A DNA stretch of 29,827 nucleotides from a virus. The stretch lies in IMG/VR virus record IMGVR_UViG_3300031707_000119, positions 1 to 29,827 of that record. One strand, given 5' to 3'. Below are positions 5,692-13,522 of the stretch, in pieces. The position numbers and the translations under genes are program-made. Numbering within the stretch: the stretch's first letter is position 1; each line of letters starts with the position of its first letter. The notes beneath the pieces were generated by a model. The model was not told the DNA's origin and did not search any database. It saw nothing but the letters and a program-made list of their open reading frames with translations.

Positions 5692-8600
5692 TAATACTCC
5701 GAATCTCCGTGGGCGATATTTCCGTGCAGATCCTGGTGGGTGACGTCCTCGTGGGTTACGTCCGCGTGCGCTTCGTCCAAGTGCGTATCGTCGGCGTGCG
5801 TATCGACGTGCTCCCGGTCCCAGTGCTTGTCCAGATGCGCCGTGTTCAAGTGTTCATCTGTATATTCATCAACGTGGGTATCCGTGTGGCCATCCGCGTG
5901 CGTGTCCGTATGGTCAGTGTCTACATAAGCTGTGTTGGTGTGTCCGTGATCGTCATAGGCAACATTCTCGTGGTCGATGTCCGTGTAAGCGCTATCCTTA
6001 TGGGCATGGTCGTTATGCTCGAAGTCGGAATAGTGATCCCCGTGACCTACATTGGCATGATCTACATAACTGTCCTGGTGCGGAATATCGGTATGCGGGA
6101 CATCTGAATGGCTCCCGCTATCTTGGTGCGGCGTATCCTCGTGTGGGGTATCCGTGTGCGAAGCGTTCCCGTGAGGCGTATCCGTATATGCCGTATCCCC
6201 ATGAGAATTAGCATGAGTAACATTCGCGTGGGTGTCATAATGGGATTCGACGTGATCCTCGTCGGAATAGGGCGTATCGTCGTAGCTGTCGGCGTGGGGG
6301 ATGTTCGTCCAGTCATTCGCGTGGGTGTCGTCGCCGTGGCTGTCCTCATGGGGAACGTCTTCGTGGATATCGGTATGACTGTCGGAATGGGTGACATCAT
6401 TGTGCATGGCCCCCGTGCTCTGGATGTCCAGAACCGCTTCGACTTCGACCGTCGCCCGACCGGCGTTTTTTACCAGCGTCAACGCTCGGTAAACGTCCTC
6501 ATCAAGAACGGTCTGTGCGTTCCCCTCGCCGTCACGGATGGCTTTCGATATGACGATTTTCTCCGCTGGCCGGTGGCCCAAGAGTAGCGCCGGGACCGAT
6601 CCGGTTACACGCTTTTCCGGCGAGCGGATGATATTCAAATAGAACTGGGCCAAAAGCGTCGCGTCGGAATCGACCGTCAATAATGTTTCCTTCTCCAGCA
6701 CTTCGGCCTGGTCATATCGGAGCGCTATCTTCGCGTCCGTCACCTCTTCCGCCAGCCAGTTCTGGGTCGTGGGGTCTTGGCCGTACTTTACGACAACGGA
6801 TTTGCGGACCGGCGCTGTGTCATAAGCCAGGGAGAACGAGGCCATATCGAGTTGGTCAATCCGGGTCTCGGTCCCCGTTGTCCCTGCCGCATAGCGGAAT
6901 GCGCCGAATGTCCCGTTCGCCAACGGGATAAGGTGGAATACATTCGAGTCCTGGAGCTTCCGAATAAAATCCAAAACGCCGCCGGAAGGTTGGTCTGTCA
7001 AATAGGCGGCCAGCGGCTGGACCCGGTTCGCCTGAAGGTCCAGGAATGATTCCAGATCGATTTGGCTCTTCGGGATTGCCGGAGAATTGAACACGGTCAG
7101 GACTGCGTATAGGATATCCGCGCCGATGTTGCTGTAGGTTGCGTCCTGAATCTTGCACTTCGCGCCCTTCGCCTTGCAGGTAATGACGGCTCCCTCCGGG
7201 TCTGCAACAAGCTGAAACCAGCCATTAGCCAAACTTACGGAATAGTCCGTAGTCAGCGTGAGCGTGGCCCCGTTCTTATAGACTGCACTTATGGCTTCCA
7301 GCGCGTGCCCGGCGATCTTGTATTTCCAAATCGTCGTGTCGATACAGACTGGCGTAATATTATCCAACTCGCCGAAAAGGATAGGGATGGCCCGGCCGAC
7401 GGCCGTCGGGTCCAGGTTTGCGTAAGTCGTCGTATCATAGAGGCCCGCCGGGAGTGTGCCGAAAAGCCCCTCCCGCGCGTCCACGATCTCGAAAGTCGCT
7501 TCCTTGTCGTTTATGGAGGGCCTTGACGTCCGGCCCAAGAAGAGCGTCCCGAGCTCCGCGTAATCCGAGTCGATGGCCCCGGCCTTCAGCCAGAACTTCT
7601 TTAAATGCCAGATGTAATCTTCGAGCGCTTCATACCACCAACCGTCGTTCCCATATCGGAGCCCGCCCGCGGAGAACGCGACGTCCCCGATGTAATAGTC
7701 CCCGACGCTCTGGGTTATTTCCGGCGCTCCGCCCTGCGGGATGATGGCCCGATAGGGCGTCGGCTCAAGGATTCTCACCAGTGAAGCGTCGTCCAGGTAA
7801 AAGTAATAGACTTCGCCGAGGTCGATCGTTCCGGTTTTTACAGTGAATTTATAATCCGAATAATCATCATCAGCCGTGAAGGGAACCTCAACCTCAGTCC
7901 ATCCGGCGCTCGTGACACCAGTGACCTCATTATCGACCACCGCGCCCCATGTTCCGACCGTCGCGTTATACCAGACGTTTCCGGCGCTATCCTCCAAGCG
8001 CCACTTGACCATGATGCCCGGCGAGGCTACCGAACTCTTGAGATAAAATTTCACCCGACCCTTACATTCCGGGCGAAGGATTATTCCTGATTGATAGAGC
8101 GAAAGCGCCCCGGTCGTCGCGGCCGGGAGATACCAGTTGTCCAGGTAAAAAGTATTGGCCGCGTCTGCGTTGACGACCGTGACGATGATCTTGTCGATGG
8201 CGTCCTTATTCGCGTCCGAAACGCCGGAGATGTCCCAGGTGACGGTCTGCCAGGTATCGACCACGAGAACATTCGGCGTCGTTTCGGTCGTCGTCCCGCC
8301 GCTGTCGTGAATACCGATCTTGATATTCGATCCGGTCCGCCCGGCGTAGATGTCAAACTTTATGGTATCAATCCCAGTGAGGTCAATCGGCGTCGTGATC
8401 GTCCGGGTCAGCGTCTTATTTAGGCTTGTCGTGATGGCCCCGACCGCCTTCAGGGAATATGTCCCCTCCTGCTTTATCGTGCCTTCGGAATAGGACTGAA
8501 GCGCCGGGGTCGTAAGTGCGACCTTAATGATAACAATGCCCTTGCCACCGTTTCCGCCCGCGCCATTATCGAGCGCCCCGCCGCCGCCGCCACCCGTGTT

Positions 8601-9902
8601 GGGCGTCCCGGAATTGGCCGCGCCCGCCGAATATCGACCATTCGCCCCGCCGCCCAGGCCGCCGAGGCCATAGCCGAATCGACCCGCCCCGCCGCCACCG
8701 CCACCGTAATATTCCCCGAAATACTCTAGGCCGTCTCCCCCGTCGCCGCCTATTTGACTGGCTCCATCAGCTCCAACCGTATCGGCTCCGCCGCCTCCGC
8801 CCCCAGCCAGGTAATTACTCGTCACGCCAAAGGGCATTGCATCGCCGCCGTCATTGCCCTGGAGGGCTGTCCCGGCACCACCGGCCGCACTCGCCCTTCC
8901 ACCACCACCGCCGCCCGACCCGCCGGGATCACCCGCAATTTCGCGTCCGCCCCCGCCGCCCCCACCTTTCGCGGTCATCACTCCGAAGATTGAATCGCCG
9001 CCGGTTGCGCCCTTGAGATCCCTGTCCGTGCCGCCGAGTCCACCTTCGCCGATCGTTACGGCCATCACCCCGCTGACCGAATAAACATCGTCGTATAGCA
9101 GTCCGCCCCCGCCCCCGCCTCCACCGCCGCACTCGGAGTTTATGTCACCGCCCCCCCCACCCCCGCCCGCGACGACCAAGACCTCGGCATCAACCGAGCC
9201 GGACAAGACCGTAAACGTCCCGCTCTCATAAAAGGTGTGGATGCGATAGCCACCGGCCATCGTTACGGTCCCGCCCGTCGTGTTATACTCAGCGATATAA
9301 GCCGCCTGAGCCAGGGCGTCCGTCGCGTACTCCATGCGCTCGAACCACTTGTCCCCGGCATCGACCGTGAATTTGGCCGCATAGGCCCCGCCGTGGACCT
9401 CCGTCGCCTCGCGACTTATAGATGAACCCGACGATTCGCTCTTCGTCCACTTAGCTAATGCGGTCGCACTTGTCCAGTCCTCCAACCCGCCGTCAAGTAG
9501 CTTCTCAATCTCCGGCTCAAATACCGGGTCCCTGCCGCTTGAATCCATGCGGTCGCTGAATCCGATTAGGAAATACCCCAAGATGCAAAAATCATAAACA
9601 CTAAGTGTCTGATGATTCGGGATGTCATCGGTTGAAGTGTGAAGATAAATTCGCGGGTCCGCCGGATCCAGGTCCATGAAAAACGTAGATTGCGTCGCAT
9701 CGCAATCCGCCACTGAAAAAACCTCGGCATATTCGGACCCGTCCTCGATGACTTCGATGATCTCCCCGTCCGCCATCGGCGTGTAATATGAGCCGCCCCC
9801 ACTGGCCGTCCACTCCAGATATTCCAACTCGATGGCCGGGTAGTGCTCGCAGACGACGAGCCGCCGGGAGTCGGGGAGTTCGAGCAGATCGGCGAAATTC
9901 AT
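5691..9902 (-). CDS. large tail hub/fibre protein with Gly-rich domain and aromatic-X-Asp tail
   Basis: A 1403-residue virion protein, placed after the tape measure and distal-tail-like genes where the tail tip hub is usually encoded. Residues 1-120 are hub-like. About 130-190 begins a carbohydrate-binding-like beta-sandwich. Residues about 210-462 are a phage fibre Gly-rich domain (GGYRIHTFYESGTF, LVVAGGGGG, long Gly runs). About 463-600 and 605-715 are further CBM-like segments, each ending in YLDN/YLDD. About 720-1160 is a hub/baseplate-like region (TDQPSGGVLDFIRKLQDSN). Residues 1167-1403 are about fifty H/Y/W-x-D/N triplets. It would form the tip of the tail and contact the host surface. 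Its stop overlaps the start of the radical SAM gene, and the gene begins 2 bases after the preceding stop. The hub role is inferred from gene order; the domains are seen. Confidence 0.85.
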   Translation of the reverse strand: MNFADLLELPDSRRLVVCEHYPAIELEYLEWTASGGGSYYTPMADGEIIEVIEDGSEYAEVFSVADCDATQSTFFMDLDPADPRIYLHTSTDDIPNHQTLSVYDFCILGYFLIGFSDRMDSSGRDPVFEPEIEKLLDGGLEDWTSATALAKWTKSESSGSSISREATEVHGGAYAAKFTVDAGDKWFERMEYATDALAQAAYIAEYNTTGGTVTMAGGYRIHTFYESGTFTVLSGSVDAEVLVVAGGGGGGGDINSECGGGGGGGGGLLYDDVYSVSGVMAVTIGEGGLGGTDRDLKGATGGDSIFGVMTAKGGGGGGGREIAGDPGGSGGGGGGRASAAGGAGTALQGNDGGDAMPFGVTSNYLAGGGGGGADTVGADGASQIGGDGGDGLEYFGEYYGGGGGGAGRFGYGLGGLGGGANGRYSAGAANSGTPNTGGGGGGALDNGAGGNGGKGIVIIKVALTTPALQSYSEGTIKQEGTYSLKAVGAITTSLNKTLTRTITTPIDLTGIDTIKFDIYAGRTGSNIKIGIHDSGGTTTETTPNVLVVDTWQTVTWDISGVSDANKDAIDKIIVTVVNADAANTFYLDNWYLPAATTGALSLYQSGIILRPECKGRVKFYLKSSVASPGIMVKWRLEDSAGNVWYNATVGTWGAVVDNEVTGVTSAGWTEVEVPFTADDDYSDYKFTVKTGTIDLGEVYYFYLDDASLVRILEPTPYRAIIPQGGAPEITQSVGDYYIGDVAFSAGGLRYGNDGWWYEALEDYIWHLKKFWLKAGAIDSDYAELGTLFLGRTSRPSINDKEATFEIVDAREGLFGTLPAGLYDTTTYANLDPTAVGRAIPILFGELDNITPVCIDTTIWKYKIAGHALEAISAVYKNGATLTLTTDYSVSLANGWFQLVADPEGAVITCKAKGAKCKIQDATYSNIGADILYAVLTVFNSPAIPKSQIDLESFLDLQANRVQPLAAYLTDQPSGGVLDFIRKLQDSNVFHLIPLANGTFGAFRYAAGTTGTETRIDQLDMASFSLAYDTAPVRKSVVVKYGQDPTTQNWLAEEVTDAKIALRYDQAEVLEKETLLTVDSDATLLAQFYLNIIRSPEKRVTGSVPALLLGHRPAEKIVISKAIRDGEGNAQTVLDEDVYRALTLVKNAGRATVEVEAVLDIQSTGAMHNDVTHSDSHTDIHEDVPHEDSHGDDTHANDWTNIPHADSYDDTPYSDEDHVESHYDTHANVTHANSHGDTAYTDTPHGNASHTDTPHEDTPHQDSGSHSDVPHTDIPHQDSYVDHANVGHGDHYSDFEHNDHAHKDSAYTDIDHENVAYDDHGHTNTAYVDTDHTDTHADGHTDTHVDEYTDEHLNTAHLDKHWDREHVDTHADDTHLDEAHADVTHEDVTHQDLHGNIAHGDSEY
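5694..6404 (-). repeat. aromatic-X-Asp/Asn repeat region of the tail protein
   Basis: Codons 1167-1403 encode about fifty triplets of the form H-x-D, with Y in place of H in several (YDD, YSD, YTD, YVD), W once (WTN), and N in place of D in about ten (HAN, HGN, HTN, HLN). Spacers are 1-2 residues, giving a period of 4-5. More than forty His residues are present. The middle residue varies freely, and codons vary between units, so selection acts on the protein pattern rather than on a recent DNA duplication. There is no Cys in the region. Confidence 0.9.
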
Positions 9903-9904
9903 GC

Positions 9905-10663
9905 TTACATTTCCTCAGAAAGGGTCAGTGTCAGGTTCCAGACGTCCATGTGAATTTGGTCCCACTTCCAGGCCAGGGCGACTACATATTGGGTTTTCGT
10001 GTTTGGATCGTCCGGGTCCTCGCAGAACCAAAACGGGAGCGACCTTCCGACGGCCGCCCGGATAGTCTCAAAGTTGACTTTCTCCGATGTCCTGAATACA
10101 TACTGCCAGGCTCCCGGCTGATCCTGGATAACGACCGCTCTCTGTCCGCCCGCGCTCGTCGTGATGATGCTCAAGTCCTCGGGCGTGAAGGCGAACCCGT
10201 TCTTGTAATTGATCAGGGGCGTAAAGGATGGCCCGATAAAAATTGGTCCGACCTCGATATATCCATCCGGGTTTGCGGCGTCCGAAATAAGGAGACGCCA
10301 ATATTGATAGGATACCGGATCGTCGAAATAGGCCGCCATCACCCGTTCGTTAATAGGACTCAGGATCGCCTCGAATCCGGGGTCGGCCCAAACATCCGTA
10401 TCGTTCCCTTGAATTGTAACCACGGCGGCGGCACTGAAGTTATTCCCCCGGAGCGCGAATGCCTGAATAGTGACTGCGGCATAAAAGTTGACCGTGATGG
10501 TCTGGTCGTCAACACAATTCGTTGATCTCCACCGTCGGCCGGGAATCCGGCGCTGGGTATTTGTAACCGGGAAGTTTGTTTCCTCGGTCAATGCAGTCAT
10601 CGTCAGGTCCGTTCCCTCAATGCCCTTCCAGAGATTGTCATATAGGAATTTGCAGGTTGCCAT
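9905..10663 (-). CDS. distal tail-like protein with discoidin-like N-terminal domain
   Basis: A 252-residue protein encoded between the tape measure and the tail hub, the position of distal tail or baseplate-wing proteins in siphoviruses. Residues about 1-140 look like a galactose-binding/discoidin beta-sandwich (VTIQAFALRGNNFS, then SYQYWRLLISDAANPDGYIE, a usual ending of such folds). Residues about 150-252 are a second beta-rich domain ending in WNLTLTLSEEM. The single base between the preceding TGA and this ATG indicates coupling, and the next gene follows after 1 base. It probably forms the ring joining tail tube to hub. The role is inferred from gene order; the fold is only suggested. 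Confidence 0.6.
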   Translation of the reverse strand: MATCKFLYDNLWKGIEGTDLTMTALTEETNFPVTNTQRRIPGRRWRSTNCVDDQTITVNFYAAVTIQAFALRGNNFSAAAVVTIQGNDTDVWADPGFEAILSPINERVMAAYFDDPVSYQYWRLLISDAANPDGYIEVGPIFIGPSFTPLINYKNGFAFTPEDLSIITTSAGGQRAVVIQDQPGAWQYVFRTSEKVNFETIRAAVGRSLPFWFCEDPDDPNTKTQYVVALAWKWDQIHMDVWNLTLTLSEEM

Positions 10664-10664
10664 G

Positions 10665-12782
10665 TCAGTATGCCCTCACCGCCCGTGGATGGATTTGCAT
10701 GAGTTCGGTTCGGCTTAACTCCCGGATAGTTTTTGAGATGAATACCTTCATCTCATGACCATCCAGATAGATATGATTCTCGATAGTAATCGGCTGGCCC
10801 ATCCCTCCGCCCGGTCCCATGATGGCCTCTCTGAGCTGGCGCGGCGAGCTGACGATCTCCGCCTCCCCGCCCTCGGCGACCTCATATTCCTGGCCGCTGG
10901 CTTGGGACATGAGCATGGCCCTCTGCTTGAAAATGGCCCCCTTCGCTGCGCCGACAGGTTGGCTCTTGATGAGTGCGATCTGGACGGCTCCCATCGCGGC
11001 AATTATCCCGGCTAAGATCGGACCGATGATGGGTCCGGCCGTCAGCGCTTTCGTGAATGCCTCGGCCACATTGATGATGGCCATCGCTATGGCGATCATC
11101 TTCTGTTGTCTTGCCGCCGCAATCTGGGCCGCCCGGCGTTTCATTTCATACTCGGCCTCAAGCGCTGTGATGGCCGTCTCTTTTTCCTTCTCGTTCATCA
11201 CGCTGTTTTGAATCAGCTCCAGCCGCTTTTGATATTCCTGATCGAGCATGAGCATCCGGTTTGTCGTTGACTGTTGCATGATGGCTTCGATCTGGCTAAC
11301 GACCGATTGGGCTCCGCTGAGGATCTGCTGAAACGAAACCTTCTGAGCGCCCGCCGCGTCTCGGGCGGCCTTCTCCCACGCCTTCGCTGTCTTGGGCGGG
11401 TCCTGAAGCATCCGACCTGTCGCCGCCGCAGAGACCGTCTGCATATTCCTGAAGGCTGGGATTACGGTATCGATGATCGTTTCTCCGAAAGCCGAGAGCG
11501 ATTTCTGCGCGGCATCCATGCCGATCTTGTAATCCGCCGCGCTGATGGTTCCTGCTTTCCAAGCCGCTGTCAGCACCTTCTGCTCATTGAACACGGCCTG
11601 CATCGCCGCCTTCAGCGGATTATATTTGTTGATGATCTCCTGGGCCGCAGCCGCCAGCTTATGCTTCGCGTCCGCCGCTTCCTTTGCCGCCTTGATCTCC
11701 GCCGCCGTCAAGTTATGGACGGCTGTCCCGGTTTGGTTAATCTTCGCGGGTGCACTCGTGAACATCCCCACTAATGCACCGAAGTCAACACCGAATATCT
11801 TCACCATCGGGGCCGCCTTCGCAAAAGTCTTACCCACGACATCGACCGCGATGGCCAACCCGGCATTGACCTTCGAGGCGTGCTCCGCCTTCGCGGATTC
11901 AAGACTCAATAAAAGCGTGATCTGCTTCAAGCCCGTGGTGAAGTGATCGAGAATCGGGCTTGACCTGACAAGTTGGTTCAGGAAGTTTGCAAATGCGCCG
12001 GAAGCCACGAAGCCTCCCATAGCTTGATTGAGGGCCACGATGGCTGTGCCAAGTCCTTCGGTCTTAATGACCGCTTTTCCGGCCGCCTCCTTGACCTCGT
12101 TCCAGTTATTGGCTAATTGTTTCAGCGCCCCACCGAAGGTCTCTGTCTCAGCCGTGGAACGCGAATAGAGTTTATTCAACTGATCGAGGAGTGATGCTTG
12201 CTTCTGTTCCGTCGTCAAGTTCTCGGCAACCCTGATTCCGACCCGGCCGAGTGCCGTATAATTCCCCTCCATCGCCTTTGTGACCATCATGGTCGCACTG
12301 TGAAGGTCTATCCCCATCGTCGATGCCAGGCCCATCGCGCCTTTCGTCGCCCGGTCAAGTCCCTGCTGGTCAAGGCTCGTGAGCTGGAGGAGCAACGCCT
12401 GGCTAGCCATGACCTGTTCGTCCGTGTAGGTCGTCGCCCGCATCTGCTCAGCGGCAAACTTCTTATAGTGCTGGATGTTCCCTTCGACAGTCCGGCCCGT
12501 GATCTCAAGTGCCGCGCTCAGGTTATTCTCGGCCTGCTCGGATTCGATTGCCGCCGCGATCGAACTGGTAACCATATCCTTGAGCGCACCAATCCCTTTC
12601 CGAAGCGCCCCGGCTACGAGTGTTCCGGCCGTGAATTGAGCAAAGAGGCTGCCGAATGGACCGCTTGAGCCTGCGGCCTTGGCCGTCGTTCCAGCCGCTT
12701 GGTTAATGGCCCCGTCTAAATCCTTAATGCTTTTGAGCGCACCGGTAGCATCGCACTCTACGATGTACTTGATGTCGGCCAC
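10665..12782 (-). CDS. tail tape measure protein
   Basis: A 705-residue protein that sets tail length and passes through the tail tube during DNA delivery. Residues about 25-60 are Gly/Ala-rich, followed by long helical stretches typical of tape measures (ESEQAENNLSAALEITGRT, MGIDLHSATMMVTKAMEG, a TMP_N-like segment). A hydrophobic block near 575-620 (AMAIINVAEAFTKAL, PIIGPILAGIIAAMGAVQI) could be the membrane-inserting part. The start is GTG 12782, directly after the TAA of the frameshifted chaperone reading frame, with AGGAGG 5 bases upstream. It is short for a tape measure, predicting a fairly short tail; usual proportionality is about 1.5 angstrom per residue. Following the G/G-T pair is the standard siphovirus order. 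Confidence 0.88.
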   Translation of the reverse strand: MADIKYIVECDATGALKSIKDLDGAINQAAGTTAKAAGSSGPFGSLFAQFTAGTLVAGALRKGIGALKDMVTSSIAAAIESEQAENNLSAALEITGRTVEGNIQHYKKFAAEQMRATTYTDEQVMASQALLLQLTSLDQQGLDRATKGAMGLASTMGIDLHSATMMVTKAMEGNYTALGRVGIRVAENLTTEQKQASLLDQLNKLYSRSTAETETFGGALKQLANNWNEVKEAAGKAVIKTEGLGTAIVALNQAMGGFVASGAFANFLNQLVRSSPILDHFTTGLKQITLLLSLESAKAEHASKVNAGLAIAVDVVGKTFAKAAPMVKIFGVDFGALVGMFTSAPAKINQTGTAVHNLTAAEIKAAKEAADAKHKLAAAAQEIINKYNPLKAAMQAVFNEQKVLTAAWKAGTISAADYKIGMDAAQKSLSAFGETIIDTVIPAFRNMQTVSAAATGRMLQDPPKTAKAWEKAARDAAGAQKVSFQQILSGAQSVVSQIEAIMQQSTTNRMLMLDQEYQKRLELIQNSVMNEKEKETAITALEAEYEMKRRAAQIAAARQQKMIAIAMAIINVAEAFTKALTAGPIIGPILAGIIAAMGAVQIALIKSQPVGAAKGAIFKQRAMLMSQASGQEYEVAEGGEAEIVSSPRQLREAIMGPGGGMGQPITIENHIYLDGHEMKVFISKTIRELSRTELMQIHPRAVRAY

Positions 12783-13513
12783 TTAATCCTCCTGGGGTCT
12801 TTGCATTCGTTCAGCCGAGACGGATTGAAATGTTTGATGGATGGCATTCAGACCGCGAAGCATTAGGCTCCGGGCCTCCCGGTCAAGGCCGGTCTGTTGA
12901 AATTCAGAAGCGACGATCCCGGTCTCAAGCGCGAAGGGATTGATTGTCGCTTGATACCAATTCCAGATACCGATCTCGAATGCGCTCAGCTTCGCCGCCT
13001 CTACGTCCAGGATGCAGTTGACGCATTCGCCTGTCGGTTCGCCTATCCCGTGCTGGTGATCCTCCGGCTTCAGGATGCCCTGCCAACGGTCCGCGTAGAG
13101 CGCGAGATAGGCTCTTAATTTTTTAGGAAGTTCTCCGGGTTGCCTGCGAACTCCGCAAGCTCCCGCACGAGGACGGATGCCGCCGGATCGACCAGCACAT
13201 CGTCCACCACGGCCTCGGGCTTCTGCACCTTGAGCCCGAATAGGAGCGGAAGATACTTGTCTTTGCTCTCACGCGTGCAGGGGAGCGGCGCGTCGCCTTC
13301 GGTCAAGTCCCATCCGCGTATGGCGTCGCTCACGGCCCGCCGGATAACGTCCGAGATGCGAGGAGGGCGCGTGCCGTCCCTGGATTCGTTGACGTAATCC
13401 TGCACCGCATCAAGCGCGATAAAGCCGACACGGAAGGTGATGGTGATCGGCTCGCCCGTTGTTTCGAGGGCATAGGTAACCTCAGCCTCCGGCTGTAGTT
13501 TTTTTATATCCAT
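12783..13513 (-). CDS. tail assembly chaperone G-T fusion made by -1 frameshift
   Basis: The reading frame at 12783-13121 has no start codon of its own at the 5' end, yet encodes a convincing protein segment (LRAYLALYADRWQG, FEIGIWNWYQATINP, LMLRGLNAIHQTFQ). It lies in the -1 frame relative to the upstream chaperone gene. A slip at A AAA AAT (13118-13124), two codons before the upstream stop, gives a fusion of about 243 residues: about 131 from G, then KLRAYLA onward. This mirrors the lambda gpG/gpGT arrangement, in which G coats the tape measure and the T part recruits tail-tube subunits. The stop TAA abuts the GTG of the tape measure gene. Two Cys in ECVNCI could bind metal. The slip site is seen; actual frameshifting is inferred. 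Confidence 0.78.
13115..13513 (-). CDS. tail assembly chaperone G (unshifted product)
   Basis: A 132-residue protein encoded between the tail-tube genes and the tape measure, the conserved place of the lambda gpG-type chaperone. It has a short beta-rich start (MDIKKLQPEAEVTYALE, ITITFRVGFIAL) and a helical rest (ISDVIRRAVSDAIRGW, SVLVRELAEFAGNPENF). It would coat the tape measure before tube polymerisation and is absent from the finished virion. It ends FLKN at TAA 13115-13117, right after the slippery run A AAA AAT, so most ribosomes would yield this form and a minority the G-T fusion. Family membership rests on position, size and the frameshift rather than on strong motifs. Confidence 0.75.
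   Translation of the reverse strand: MDIKKLQPEAEVTYALETTGEPITITFRVGFIALDAVQDYVNESRDGTRPPRISDVIRRAVSDAIRGWDLTEGDAPLPCTRESKDKYLPLLFGLKVQKPEAVVDDVLVDPAASVLVRELAEFAGNPENFLKN
13118..13124 (-). promoter_or_regulatory. -1 ribosomal frameshift slippery heptamer A AAA AAT
   Basis: In the zero frame the codons are CTA AAA AAT TAA. After a -1 slip both tRNAs re-pair on AAA AAA and the ribosome continues TTA AGA GCC into the 111-codon open frame that ends at 12783. The heptamer follows the X XXY YYZ rule. A small GAGC...GCTC hairpin follows within a few bases and could be stimulatory, though it is weak. Confidence 0.75.
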
Positions 13514-13522
13514 GTTCTCCTC

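Noticed and set aside
5694-6404. CRISPR array or tandem DNA repeat
   Set aside because: The unit is only 12-15 bases with varying codons and no spacer structure. The regularity is at protein level inside an open frame.
5709-6587. Long open frames on the plus strand opposite the His-X-Asp array and just beyond it
   Set aside because: They exist because the complement of the repeated H-x-D codons lacks stops. Their products are low-complexity Val/Arg/Ile strings without ribosome binding sites, and the minus-strand frame is clearly the coding one.
8500-9280. Gly-rich stretch as sequencing artefact or non-coding GC-rich repeat
   Set aside because: The frame is maintained throughout and the start GGYRIHTFYESGTF matches the known Gly-rich domain of phage fibres.
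12897-13118. Plus-strand reading frame between tape measure and chaperone genes
   Set aside because: The stretch is explained by the minus-strand -1 frameshift extension. The plus-strand product has no features, and the whole region is transcribed leftward.
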